A DNA stretch of 64,000 nt from Gnetum montanum (taxonomy: Eukaryota; Streptophyta; Gnetopsida; Gnetales; Gnetaceae): positions 477,981 through 541,980 of the forward strand of contig MNCI01035854.1 of NCBI GenBank assembly GCA_015680685.1, in the 5' to 3' direction. Each line of letters opens with the position of its first letter. The stretch's first letter is position 1. A program made the translations under genes and the position numbers. Below the pieces are notes generated by a model. It ran no database searches. It worked only from the letters and a program-made list of their open reading frames with translations, and had not been told where the DNA came from. This document shows, piece after piece, positions 11,509 to 23,713 of this stretch.

Positions 11509-12911
11509 GAATAAAAACTCATCCTTGAGTTCCTTACAATAATATTGGGAAGGTATGGGATTATTGACTCAAAATGAAACTAATGGAATGACTTGTGAAC
11601 GGATCATCATTATAAGACTTGACAAAACTGGTGTTCATGATAGCAAGAGTGAACACCTTATTACATTGACATCAGGCCTCATTTGGCAGCTGAGAAAGNA
11701 TCATGAACACCAGTTTTGTCAAGTCTTATAATGATGATCCGTTNACCTTGCTTCGGTGTGGCTAGGCTGTGGTGTGGCTGATATAGATCTGGGGATATAA
11801 TATTGGTGGCTACCGAAGGTGTAGGGGTTAGGAGAAAATCAAAAAAAGTGGGCCTTGTACCCCCATGACTAATCGTGAACCTCCGGTAGCGATAGAATGG
11901 AGAAATAAGAAGAACAAGAAAGATAGAGAAAAAGAGACAACAATAACATCGATGAAATGGATGTCAAGATGGAAATGGACAAAATAAAATTAATTGCAAA
12001 AATGTTAGGGAAAAGAAGTTAACTGGTGCACCAAAGAGGAATGTCAGTGGGTCCTCCCCAAAGCAGGCTCATGCCCTTAATGCCCTAACAATCCCATATT
12101 TAAAGAGTCCATAGGCCCTGGGAATGTCATTTGGAACAAGAGTTAAAGTCTTAATTACAAGCATTTACCAAAACGAAAACAATGCATCAACCAAAATATA
12201 TACACTAATGATACAACCGGCAATGAGGTGAATAGTGTAGAGAAGGATGGAGAGAAGAGAATGGAATGGAATCCCAGGAGTAAGGTGGTGTACAGCCCCT
12301 TGTGTAGTTCATGATTAATGTGACTGGGAAAATCTCATTTCAACTCCAGCCTCAAACAAACCACTTCCAGTGACTTTGCATTAATACATTTGGCCAAACC
12401 ATCCTCTTGAAGTAACAAGAATGCCTTCACCCAAGAGTCACCACTATTCTGACAAAATGAGGAGAGAATGGGAAGCGAGAAGGGCCTTAGTTAGAGGGAA
12501 CGTTTTGTTTTGAGTTCCATAACCAGTGCTTGTAGCCCAAATGGTTATTTTCTCTAAGGGGTGTGCTTTGAATTCTCACTTTTCTTCTCTCTTTTTTTTC
12601 TTTTTCTTTTGTGTTTTGTGTTTTTATGCGTGAGAACCACACCATGCAAAGACTTTGTTATTTTTATTGCTCAGCTTCTCGATAAATGGGTAACGTCAGA
12701 ATGACAAGAAAACTCAATAAGAAAACATCCAAACACCTAAGAGAATGGCACACACAAATGCATCAAGTTCCCTTGAAGTCACACCCTTTTCAATCCTTGA
12801 GTCCTTCCTTAGTCTGAGAAATGCCCAATCACCGATTTGTTAAAGTTCTTATTATGAAGGGGACTACACATTTCCAAGTCGAGAGAGATCATAGAAACTG
12901 GTGGATGGATG
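11509..12911 (-). other. Non-coding 3' internal region of E, distal part
   Basis: This is the minus-strand counterpart of the region in A2 before its 3' LTR; blocks at 12040-12110 and 12480-12560 match A2 and C. No ORF is supported. At 11700-11742 lies an inverted copy of 11599-11641, bounded by single Ns at 11699 and 11744, which looks like an assembly join. The five bases at 12907-12911 (GGATG) are the duplication made by B1. Confidence 0.6.
12907..12911. repeat. Target-site duplication of B1, left copy
   Basis: GGATG precedes the 5' LTR of B1 and is repeated directly after the 3' LTR at 30561-30565. The interrupted E sequence is continuous across the pair when compared with A2 at about 8620-8655. 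Confidence 0.9.
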
Positions 12912-14503
12912 TGAAACATCGTGAAAATTGCGAATCAGCCTAGGGCAAAGATTCATGATTCAGGCGAAAGTTTGCAGCAGAAATCCAGAAGACCGAGCAA
13001 GGCGAAGAAGCGTGCAACATCAAGTCTCCAAATCTCTTAAAAAATTCTAACTTTGTTGCTATTTACGCTACATTACACAAGGTAGCGTCATGTCGCTCAG
13101 CATGATTCTGCATATCTTACTGTAACAATGAAGTCAGCAGAAATTTGAAACTTCTGCGAATACGACAAAGATCAGGGTCTAAGCAGCAGACTACGACTTG
13201 TCGCATATTTCACAAAGTCTTTTGTTCAAGACTGTATCTACACTCCACTACGCAGAGCAGTGTAATGAGCTTCGAGGAAGTCAAAGTCAGAGTCCAAAGG
13301 AGTGCAGCAGATTGACTTCTTTTTTGCAGATCGGTCGCTTTACGCTTATTACGCTATGCAACGTAAACAAGCGTAACTTATTGTAAGGTTGACTATTTTT
13401 ACGCTCCATTATGCTTTGTAGCGCAAATAAGCACAAAGCGGCTTGAGTTAACTACTTTTACGCTCTATTACGCTCTGCTACGCTACGCAGCGTAAACGAG
13501 CGTAATATAGTGTAAAGTCAGCTAAGGTAGTACTAGATACGCACTTGTTATCCATGCACAGCAATATGCTCACCAGCGTATTGCAGTGTAATCATGAGGT
13601 GGTTTCAGCAAAAGTGGCCTACAACGCATCTCGCCCCCAAGACGTAATATGGCATGACCAGCTTTGACATAAAAATTGTCAAGTCAATGGTGTTTTGAAA
13701 GTTCGAGACACGTGCCATCAAGACCGTGCCTTTCCATATGATGCTGAACTTATAAATGCCTCAGTTGGCGACAAGAAAAGAAAAAGGGGGGAGAAACTTC
13801 TTCTTTAAAAGGACATAAGGCATTGTTTGAGCATTGGCAGCAAGAGTAATCAGTCTTCAAGGTGAAAACATTATCCTCTTCATTGGCGATCATTAGCAGC
13901 TTTAAGCAAACATTACCGAAGGCAAAAGGAGCAGATCAGAGATCAAAAGATCATCTGGTACGATTGGCAAAGTTTATTGATCAAAAACAGTTGATCGATA
14001 GACATCCAGGCTTGACCCTCTTTGCATTCCACTTTTGGCTTATGAGGTAGATCAACCTTCATTCAGTTCTCCCCTTTAAACAATTTTCTTGTTGTTTCGT
14101 GTATGCTTCACACAAAGATAAGCGAAGTCTGCTATTAGAACGTTGTATGCAATATATCCAGCTTTTGGGTCAAATCATAGATATGGGAATTACGCATTTT
14201 CCCTAAATCTGATCTTCCTTATCGCATTAACATTATTGTTATCTCGAGTTTCTTTACATTGTTTTCTACCCCTTCTACGATTCATCGAATTAATTCATTT
14301 CGTGAAACATATATAAAACATCTATATTGCCACGATATTCGATAGTTTACTGATTAAGTAAGTCCCTGTCTGATCGACAAGACCGTTCAGGGCACCTCGG
14401 ATTCATTTTTCTCCAGCACGGCCCTCGCATGGATCCATGGTTAAGACTGTATACATGGATCTTCGCTCGATATTTCTAGCGAGCGACATTTTCCGTCGTT
14501 ACA
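12912..14503 (+). repeat. 5' LTR of B1
   Basis: It is bounded by TG and CA (start TGAAACATCG, end GTCGTTACA) and is 1592 bp long. The TATA box is TATAAAT at 13751-13757. The U3 part is full of short ACGCT/AGCGT words (about 13100-13530) in direct and inverted order. One 12-base piece near 13460 is absent from the 3' LTR. Confidence 0.93.
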
Positions 14504-14509
14504 GTTTTC

Positions 14510-14527
14510 TGGTGCTAGAAGGAGGGC
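14510..14527 (+). promoter_or_regulatory. Primer binding site of B1, tRNA not identified
   Basis: TGGTGCTAGAAGGAGGGC lies six bases after the LTR. B2 has the same site as TGGCGCTAGAAGGAGGGC at the same spacing. TGG at the start fits pairing with a tRNA CCA end. I could not assign the tRNA from memory; it is neither the tRNA-Asp site of the Athila-like elements nor the initiator-Met site. Confidence 0.7.
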
Positions 14528-14753
14528 CTGAACCTCCGATCCGTATTTTACGGGTAACCCTGTAAGCAATCCATACCCACATTCACATAACGTAAATGTA
14601 ATACCTCTAGGGAAGTTTACGAAACCGTGTGGTGTAGATTGGTCACAGTAACGATTCCTTTGGAATCCTACAGGGTAGAAAGCCCAATCGTGCTTTTGTT
14701 TCTGCCGTCGCCTTCCAAATCTTTTCGTTTGTCGTTATCAACCTATCTGAGAG

Positions 14754-17700
14754 ATGGATTCTGGACATACAACTACTGCCCCTATGATTGCCACTGACTT
14801 GGGTGCCACAACCGTAAATCCCATCACAGTTCCCGAATCAGCTTTCGGCGCGACAGGACCTCAGGGACCGTCACGTCGTTTATTGAGGTTACAGGGTAGG
14901 GATCCTTCATTCACCGTTTTGACTCCTGAAGAGTATAATTTCATTTACGTTAAGATCCAGGCAAAGCTTGCCCTTAGCTGAGTCGAGATGGAGGCAAAAC
15001 GAAATTACGAGCTGATCTACAAAGGGGGTCAAGACTTCACCCCTACTGCATATGACTTCATCCCCCTTACCGATCATTATCATGAACTCTTGTCCCAACT
15101 GGTTGTGGCTAAGAATCAAATTACACCGTCTATCCTAGAGCCTCAAAATGGGGAGGAGGAGGAAGATGAATTCGCAGCTCAGTCTGAACACGCTGATTCA
15201 TATCATACCCTCAGCCCCCATACATATGTGAATCCCTTGTTTCATCCTCACACCGGAGAAGCTGCCCATCTCAACCCAATCACGACCACCCAAGCGCATA
15301 TTCCCATTATCCCGCAGGCCACCATGCAATCCTCGGTCTTGCAGGTACAAATGCCACCTCAAAATAATGTGGGAGTAATCCCTTCACCACGTGTGATCAG
15401 GATTCCGTCGGTGATACCTGCATCTACTGCCCCCCATTTCATTCCCCAAGTGTAGGTCCATACCACGCCTATAACTCGCCCGGTGCAAAATTCGGTGCAA
15501 ACCTTATCATCGCAGCCCATTGCAAGGCAACAGATCACAACTACCATTCAATTGCAGCGATCTGTTCAACAAACAGCTGGTCAGTGGATCATGCCTGTTG
15601 CACAACACAATCAATCTGCGTTCTATGGTGTGCAACCCCCGGCTGCATCTACCACATATGTCCCGCAAGTAACTACACAACATCCTTACACCTTTCATCC
15701 TACACATCTGGCGACAGCCAATTTTCCCACATAGGCTGTCAGATGGTGGGCTTCACAGGCAGCTCTGTCCGCGGGGACAGTCCCCATCGCGCCGTCTATC
15801 AACCAAGCTATCGTTCCCTTTCCATTGCCCGATATTACTCTTTCAGCCCAACCCCCTGCTCCTTCAGCGCCAACTTCATGATCAACAGGTCTGGATCAAG
15901 CTTTTTTACTTATTCAGACCCTCACCGAGGAAGTTAACCATCTTAAAGCTACTAGCTCTGATACAATACAGGTCATGGATTTCTACCATGATGACCCCAT
16001 CAGCCCAGCAGTCCCCATGCTATCGTTGCCTCCAGGGATGCCTTTGCCCCATTTTACTAAATATAATGGGGAAGGTGATCCTAATGCTTATCTCGTTACC
16101 TTTAGGTCTGAATCCTTGCTCTTACAACAATGACCCCATACGATTATCCGTGTCTTTGCAATGTCTCTGGCAGGTAAGGCATTAGACTAGTACCGAGCAC
16201 TCCCTCGCTCTTCCATCTCAACCTTGGAAGAGCTTCTAACACAATTTGTGACTCACTTTAAATACAATTTAAAGCTGGAAGTTACGCTAGATCAACTTAT
16301 GGGAGTGAAACAAGACCTGCTCGAGCTAGTCCAAAAGTTTATACAGCGATGGAGTGCTACTCTGAATGAAATCCGTGAGCCTATCACGGAAGCCCATCTG
16401 TTGGCTATTTTCAAAGGAGAAGTTAACGACTTCATCAAGTCTAAACTATACTACCTTGCCCCTCGCTCTCTGAGTCAAGCCTTCGCGCAAACTAAGAGCA
16501 TCCAAGATGCCGCGGAGGCTAGCAAAGACCTAATGTATGTGGCTTATAAGAAAGCCAACAGTAAGGGTAAAGAAAAAGGTAAAACAGCAAAGACGACAGT
16601 AGCGACGTTGGCCGAAGGTGCCAAAAACAAGAATAACAAGAAGGCACCCACAGCGCCTGCCAAGACCACGGCTAGTGCAAGCAGCACCGGCCAAGAAGCA
16701 CTTGCCCCTGAACAACCCTCACAGTCAAAAGCAAACTTCGAGCGAAAAGATCATTCAAAATATACAACCTTGCCTATAAGGCATTCGGAACTGCTGAAAC
16801 AATTATTAGGAGCAGGATATATTCAAAACAAAAAAATATTCGAAGAAGCTCTGAAGCGTCACAGGTGTCATTGTGAATTGCTGAAGAACCCTTCTTTAGC
16901 TCTACCCAACGAATCACTAGTTCCTAAGTCTTTCAAGCTGGACCATTTTTGTGACTACCACCAGTTGTGTGGTCACGACACTGATTACTGCTGGGTGTTG
17001 AAGGATGATATTCAACGTATGATTGACGATGGTTCTTTGACATTAGACAGCAGTAGTCTAACATGTCCCGAAAACCAGGCGATGCATGTGTACAAAGACC
17101 CGTTAAATGCAAATAACGCAACATACACCATCAACATGGTAAGTACAGACGGTGAGGGGAAGGCACCGCCTAAACAACCCTTTGTGCTGCGTGTGCCTAT
17201 CAGTTCACTCAAAGGAGTGAGTTCTCCACCAGCAGTTGGCAGCGCCTCGAGGCCACGCTTTGTTATTCGGACGTCCTCTCAAACTATAAGTCAGTCTCAC
17301 ATTAGCAATAAAGTCGTGGCCATGCCCACGCCTACTCCTAAGGCGCCTTTTATCCTTAGGGTACAAAAATCACCAACTGCCCCTTGTACGTAGGGGCGAG
17401 TCTCTAACCAAAAGCATCGACCTCCATCCAACAAAAAAAGGGAAGGAGATGCGCCAATTAAAGCAACGAAAGACCGCTTTACGCTAGGGTTTGCTAAGCC
17501 CAGGCCCCTAGCTTCTGTACCTTCGCCTGCACCTTCCAGGCAAGACAAAGGTACAGAAACACAGTCACCTCTCCTTGGCAGAAAGAAATACAACCCTCCA
17601 ACCGATGATATTCTGCCTCGGGAAATTCATCTCTTAGGGCGAATGGAAGAAGAAAGAGGGGACAAGAAACTTAGCCGAAAGCGGGACCTCCTCAATGCAT

Positions 17701-18542
17701 TCACGTAAGTCAAGCAGACTCTAAAATAGAAGAACATAACATTGAGGCCTTATGACTTGCTTATGACGTCTCGAAAGCACCATGAGGCTATGGTCCGTAT
17801 GCTGACATCCATACCTGTATATGAAAGCTTACGAGCGGAAGAGGAAGCGATACATGCTGTCATGTTTCCCCCCACCGCTGAGCGACCTAAACCTACCCTG
17901 CTGACCTTTCATGATGAATCCATCAAGGATGATCCTGAGAAAGGTCGAGTAACAACAGAACCCATGTTCATCACCATCCGTGTTGGTCAACATCGGATCC
18001 GGAGGGTGCACGTTGACGATGGTGCGGCCACGAATGTCATCCCTTATCCTATAGTGGATAAGTTGGGCATGGTCGACCAGATCAGTCCTACGACGACATC
18101 GTGCCTAAAATTGTTCAACGGAGCACGAGTTCAAGTGAAAGGGACGGTACATATCGATTTTGTGGCAGGCGACCAGTTCCCAACAGACGCCACATTTATC
18201 GTCGTCGAGGAGATGCCCGGCTTCAACCTGATTTTAGGGAGGTCCTGGCTAGCCCAATTGAGGGCAGTTTTATCACCAATACATCAAGAGATACACCTAC
18301 CTTACGCAGGGGGAGAGGTAGTGATACATGGTGATGAAATAACCTCTAGAACCATCAACAACATCGAAGAAGAACGGGGTTCAGAAATCGAAATGCCCAA
18401 AGATCAAACCCCTATTCAAGTACCTGAACAAGTTGAAATGATTAATGACGGTATAGCCTGGGCTGACCTACCATTTCATAGAGAGGAAGATGATGTGAAG
18501 GAGTCAGGTCATAGATCTCCTCGTCCTTATGCACCACTCAAT
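14754..18542 (+). pseudogene. gag-protease of B1, one frame with stops
   Basis: A single frame runs from ATG 14754 with no shift, interrupted by stops at about 14979, 15453, 15732, 15879, 16131, 16188, 17391, 17706 and 17727. Order: a proline/glutamine-rich N-terminus and a capsid-type domain (about 16040-16560, with FTKYNGEGDPNAYL and SLAGKALD blocks). Then come a basic alanine/lysine linker and a Tat-type zinc-knuckle-like motif CDYHQLCGHDTDYC (about 16950-16992). The aspartic protease follows, with VHVDDGAATNVIP (about 18007-18045) and the ILGRSWL flap partner (18232-18252). The active site reads DDG where DSG is more common. I end it at 18542, where a donor GTAAAAG in phase 0 follows; the unspliced frame stops at 18579-18581. 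Confidence 0.88.
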
Positions 18543-18815
18543 GTAAAAGCAATAAAAAAAAAATTACGGGCTAGCAATTGACTTGCGTAATGGTTACACA
18601 CATCTTTACACTTTCACTAGTTTTGTCATTTACGCTTATCATATTTGACTGTTAGTTTTGTTTAGCATACATATATTTATGTCTTCTGTTAATTACGCTA
18701 TTTACATTTCTTAGTTTACACCATTTATGCTTCTTAACTCCTATCAGCTACATTAATACAATTACGCAAATATTTACACTTTTATCAATTGCACTCTACG
18801 ACATACGCAAATGGC

Positions 18816-18995
18816 CCGCAACGACCTAAAACTAGTAAAGGCCCGCAACGGCCTAAAACTAGCGAAGGCCCAAAATGGCCCTAAACTAAAATATCCGATT
18901 TCTATCTTTACGCAAAAAACCACTTAACGGCCCGGGACGACCTCAAACTACCAAATTCATCTATATTTTACGCAAACACTACGTAACGGCCTGCA
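18816..18995 (+). repeat. Short repeats of the GGCC-CTAAACTAGC type in the B1 spacer
   Basis: About five copies of a 25-30 base unit with the core GGCCCGCAACGGCCTAAAACT are seen, some tandem (18823-18895) and some spaced. One more copy lies at about 23500-23525 on the other side of the antisense gene. They are related to the tandem array at 27221-27785. Confidence 0.7.
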
Positions 18996-19189
18996 ATGGC
19001 CTTAAACTAGCAACGCCATCCAGCGGTCATAATAACGCCATCTACCCAAAAACCCTCAATAATGCTATTTACGCTTCGTATAAATATAAACATAAAATTA
19101 AAAATCATAGGGAAAATTTCATGATTGATCATGTCAAAATTCATACTGTCTTTGTTCCATTCCATAAATAAAATTGTGCGTAATCATAA

Positions 19190-22100
19190 TTACGCATCCC
19201 CTCTAGCACCACTGTCCCCCGTATCCCTTAGCTCTGCTTCCAAGCCTAGCAAATCATCTTCATACAGGCCATCCCTTCTAGGAAGTATTCTCTCATGAGG
19301 AACGTCATCTTCACAGGGTTCTTCCACTAAAACTTGCTCCCCAAGGTGATGATCTACATCATTACGCTCTCCTCCCTGAACGTACGCCTCATCTTGTTCA
19401 CCTTCTTCGTTCGTTTCTTGTAACTACATACAACAAGTATATTAGCAAAAATCATGATAAGACAATTTAGAAAATTCAAATTCAACGATACTAAAACTTA
19501 CTCACGATGGCCTTGCATCAGCAGCAAAGGGGAGTCAATCTAAGCCGACCCATAGACGTTGCATGATCTCGTCTTTAGTCAACTTAGACCAAACCCCGTC
19601 CCCCAAATTAGTTCCAGCCTTGACCTTCCCCTTCTCCACACTAGTCCACCGGGGTGGTTTGGGGAAGAAGGTAGGGACTATGGTCTCTCCCCTAGGAAGA
19701 GTAATTTCTCTTTCCAGGGATGCGCTCACCATCACCTGCTCTTGGAACTTCTTGAAGGCCTCAGACGCACCAATGACATCGAGGAACAATCGCAAGGATT
19801 AAGCTTCAACCGCAGAATCTCGATAATGCTGACGATAAGCGACACTTTCTCGCTTATACAGATGCTTATGATCTCTCTGCGTCTGTCCCCACTCTTGAAC
19901 ACTTGCGCAAAAGTCCTTCTAGTCTTGATTCTTCTGGGCCAGGAGCTCTATCTGCATCCTTTGCTCGACTAATTCACGACTGGTCTGTACGCTGTTCCTG
20001 ACTACGATCCAGTAGCGAGCGTAGTCAATGACAGGTGTCTGCCAGTCTTCATCACCTATTCCTCGAGCTTGCAGGAATTCACATCACGACCTTAAGTCTC
20101 TGATCTCTCTGGTTAGAGACATCCCTTCCTTCTCCGATCTCTGCAGCCTCTTCCAGAGGTCTTCATTGGCATTCTAACTTTTCCACAAGGAGTGGGTTGA
20201 ACGTAACGCACATTTATGCATTTCTTCGTAAATGTTGCGTGGCACGACCGTTGCTTCCGATGAAGGCTCGATGGTGTCTAGGTCAATAGGCTCCGTAGGG
20301 TCCCATCGAAGGCGAGATCCTAATGATAAATATTAGATCAAACGTAATTTAGCACTATAACTTTATAACAAAATAAGCATACGATAGCCTCAACATACCA
20401 GCCCTGGGATTGACGTGTTCTAAGCGCTCGATCATATCACTGACGACGCCTTCCATAAAGGCGAATTTATCAGGGAATTCACCCCACACCCTGCTTACAA
20501 TGATGGACGGAGAATCACCTCGTTCATCTGTGGTATAATTAAGTCAAAAATTCTGGCTAATAACAGAATCTCTCAAAAAATAATAATAAAATTTTAGACT
20601 GATTACCTCTTCCTGCCTCAGTGGGAAGTGTGTCAACGTTCTTCGCCTCCACTCTCTCCTCATGCACAAGGGTCTATGCATCACTCACTCTAATAACTAG
20701 GGCCTTCTCTTCCAAAACTGAGGCCCCTTCCCCATGCCGTAACATCATAGCCCCTATCTCAGGGGTCAACTGCTCTGTAGGTTTCCCTGTTCTTGCCATA
20801 TAACACACTTAAATAATTTAAAACACCTTAAATAAGTTGCATAATACAACAATTACCATAACTTTTACTGTATCCTCTCACTTACCAGGTGGAAGTTTAC
20901 TCCGCTGAAACTTGACTTGTACAATTTTGCCTGCGCCACCTACCGGCTCCACAGGCGCCTCGGTTAGATGAGACCTCTTACGTTGAACTGAAGCATCCAC
21001 TATTTCTGCCGCCATGCGCTTCCCCCGTGACGCATCACCAGTGTAAGAGGGAAGCACCCCACCTACGCTGTCAGGGCCTCGCGTTTGAGGTGCCGCCACA
21101 TTCCTAGTCGTTATAGAAAGCAACTTTCCAATTCCCTCTGGAGGATCCTGTGACCGAGTAGTGCCGAAGAGGTGCGAGATCCAGGGTTTGGATAACTGGT
21201 CTTGGTCTTGTTGCACCCAGACCCCATTCCTCTGAACCACTAGAAATTCGGCAAAATGCTGGAGGTAAGCTATGAAAAAGGCAAAGTGCACACTGAAGCG
21301 GGACTCGAGCTTTTGGCGGAGCCTGATCATTTCAGTGCGTAACCCTTCAGCGAAATAGCTCACCTAGTCGAATTAGGTCCCTTCCTCTATCACCTGTCGC
21401 ATGATACGGGCCTGTTCTATGGTGAAGAACTTCCCCTGCGAGAGTGTTCTGGGGAAAGCCCAGGCTCAGAAGAGGGGATAAATGGTTTTGGCAACCTCCA
21501 ACTCAATCTTTTCACAAGGAATCCCCTTCGTGTCCTTCTTAGTCCCCAGCCACTCCTCCAGCTCTTCCTGACATTTGAGGCTTCTCCTCGACTTTTCTTC
21601 TATGGGAAGACCATCAGAAGGGACACTGAAAAGGTCAGTAAACAGCTGAGCGTCAATGTCAAAATGTACATGCACGTTACGCACGCGTGTGCAAAAACGT
21701 TCAGCCCCTTCGCTGAAGGAGTTAACCAGGGTTAGCATTTCACTTGCGGGGACATCAGGGGTTACGGCTAGGAACAAATGCATTAGCCTCGCCTCCCGTA
21801 GCTTAGTAACCAACGCAGCTGGGGACGCCGCGTGGCTGAGCCAGCGCTATGCTTCCTTTATGTCGCTGTAACGAAAGAGGAGGGTGTTTGCCTCATGGCC
21901 GAAAATCATGATGGTAACCTCCCGAGATTCCCTAACTGATAACACAAGTTAAGATGGCAGAGACAATGTCATACAACATTTCAAACAGTAATATCCTGCA
22001 ATTAATTGTAACAACGAAACCTTACTAGGTCCGAATGTCAAAGGAAATGGAGGAATCTTCCTTTGCACGTCGACGAGGGTGAGGGGCAGGTTCAAAGTCC

Positions 22101-23253
22101 ATTCCTCATGTAACCATCCAAGGTTCTGACAATTCTTGAAAGAATCGGAGTAACGGGTGGGATACTCGGGAATCTTGAAGGTCATTTGCCCCATGACACT
22201 GGTGTGTACGTTGCTAGTGGATGTAAACTCATTTATCACCCTTTCGGTCAGGGACAATGTATCATTGTTGCCCAATAACCCATTTTCATTGATAAAGAAC
22301 CTGTATCATATAGCGCATTACTATCCCACGCTCTACAAATTCAAACATTAGAAAGCATATTAACATCACTGTTGGTAAAACAACTTACCTGCCTGAGTAA
22401 TACACTGTGCCTGGTGGATTATGAAAATAGGTTGAGACATGACGGGCTACGAACAAAGTGTTATAGGCATGATAATAGCTAAATCTGGGCATCTCCCAGA
22501 TCCAACTTAAACGCCTCAATCCTTTGGCGCTAAGTTCGCGGTCTTGAGGTCGACCAGTGTCAATAGCTCCATCTGTCAGGAAAGCCAAAACGCCCTGTGT
22601 AGAATCGACTAACAAATTTTCCAAAATGACTGCAGCCACATCACCCGGAAAATGCGACCAAACGATGATGCTGTAGTTACGCAACAAAAACTACAAGAAC
22701 TCCAGCGCACCCTTCCGGAACCATATTGCTTTCCCTTGTAAGCGAGTTTGAGGGGGAGGAACATTGGCTATGGGAGGATTTATACAACATAAAACCTCGA
22801 CTATGTCCAAAACAATTAGGATAGGTTTCACCATTATACTGTACAGAACATAAACATGTCACCATCAGACAAACATCTAAATTTAGATTGCATTACATGC
22901 TTAGGAAAACTACGGATTACGCTTTAGCCACGCAGCCAAAATCGCTTAAACCCTTGCAACAGTGCAAGGTTTGTCTTAGACAATGGCGATGGACGCAATA
23001 CCGTTATCTAAACCCTTGTTTTAATACAAAGTTTGTATCCTAAAACTCTAATTTACGCAGACAACCTAAAAAAGAAAACAAACTAATATATATATATCAC
23101 CGAAAGCAATGCGAATAAGTGAGAAATGGCCTACCGATTCAAGGGAGTAACATCTCGTACTTCGACTAAGGCCTGTGAAGCGCACTGCAGACTCCCCTGC
23201 ACTTCATCGATTTTCACCAATTTGGCATTCTTTCCTTTCACCTTCGGCGCCAT
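19190..23253 (-). pseudogene. Antisense eight-exon passenger gene of B1, product unknown
   Basis: Exons on the minus strand: 23253-23135, 22838-22389, 22300-22026, 21935-20886, 20786-20607, 20527-20399, 20319-19502 and 19423-19190. Every intron is GT-AG, several with GTAAGT or GTATGT donors. Phases agree at all seven junctions, giving 3255 nt (1084 codons plus stop). The start is MAPKVKGKNAKLVKI, and the last exon is acidic and ends at TAA 19192-19190. No frameshift is present, but 12 in-frame stops are: one in exon 2, four in exon 4, one in exon 5, six in exon 7. A TATA-like CTTATAATA (23376-23384 as read on plus) lies about 125 bases upstream. Exon 7 is rich in charged residues and may form coiled coils. 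I recognise no domain. It could be a captured host gene or a lineage-specific extra ORF. Confidence 0.8.
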
Positions 23254-23713
23254 AGTTACAGTTCTGAAAATCTTCACAAATAATGCACTGCTATCTTTTG
23301 CTCTTTCTCTCTCTCTGTGACAGCTGAATTCAAATTCGCAATAGCCAATAGCCTATTTTCGATACGAACTGCTTACTTATAATATGCAAAACTAACTGAC
23401 TTGATGCCCGATTAAAGCAGGACTTTCCTAAACGCTGGTGTCAGCATGAGATGGAACCTGAAGATCCGGGCATTAATGCGGTAGATATCGCATGCATTAC
23501 GGTCCGAAACGACCTTAAACTACTACACCTTATCACTTCGTAATCGGGTCACATTAATTACAGGCTATACACGGTATTCAAAATTCAGTTAGTTCTTCAC
23601 GCTCGGCAATGTCATACCATACCTTTTCAGACTACACCAAGCGTCATACGCTAATACTTGCGGCATTTAAATTAGCATTTTTCTAATCACTTTCATATTT
23701 GGCAATTTTGCAG

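Larger units (their letters stand above)
18543..23713 (+). other. Candidate sense-strand intron between protease and RT of B1
   Basis: The donor GTAAAAG begins on a codon boundary of the protease frame (18543). The acceptor at 23713 is a pyrimidine-rich run ending TTTTGCAG, with a branch-like CTAAT about 30 bases upstream. The RT frame begins directly after it, also on a codon boundary. Tat/Ogre elements are known to have an intron between protease and RT, though I know it only as a short one. Here the 5.2 kb interval holds a whole antisense gene. B2 keeps the same acceptor context (TTGGCAG before 59894). The donor is inferred from phase and could be elsewhere. Confidence 0.55.

Noticed and set aside
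15359-17593. Minus-strand ORFs opposite B1 gag and protease
   Set aside because: The sense frame gives recognisable gag and protease over the whole interval; the antisense ORFs share no domain and are broken.
19559-19972. Plus-strand ORFs at 19559-19972 and 23126-23320
   Set aside because: They are shadows of the minus-strand exons 7 and 1, whose frames and splice sites are coherent.
21990-22026. Very short alternative intron 3 of the antisense gene ending at ATTGCAG
   Set aside because: It would be about 36 bases, too short for plant splicing, and leaves a frame that stops soon after; the 90-base intron keeps phase with exon 4.
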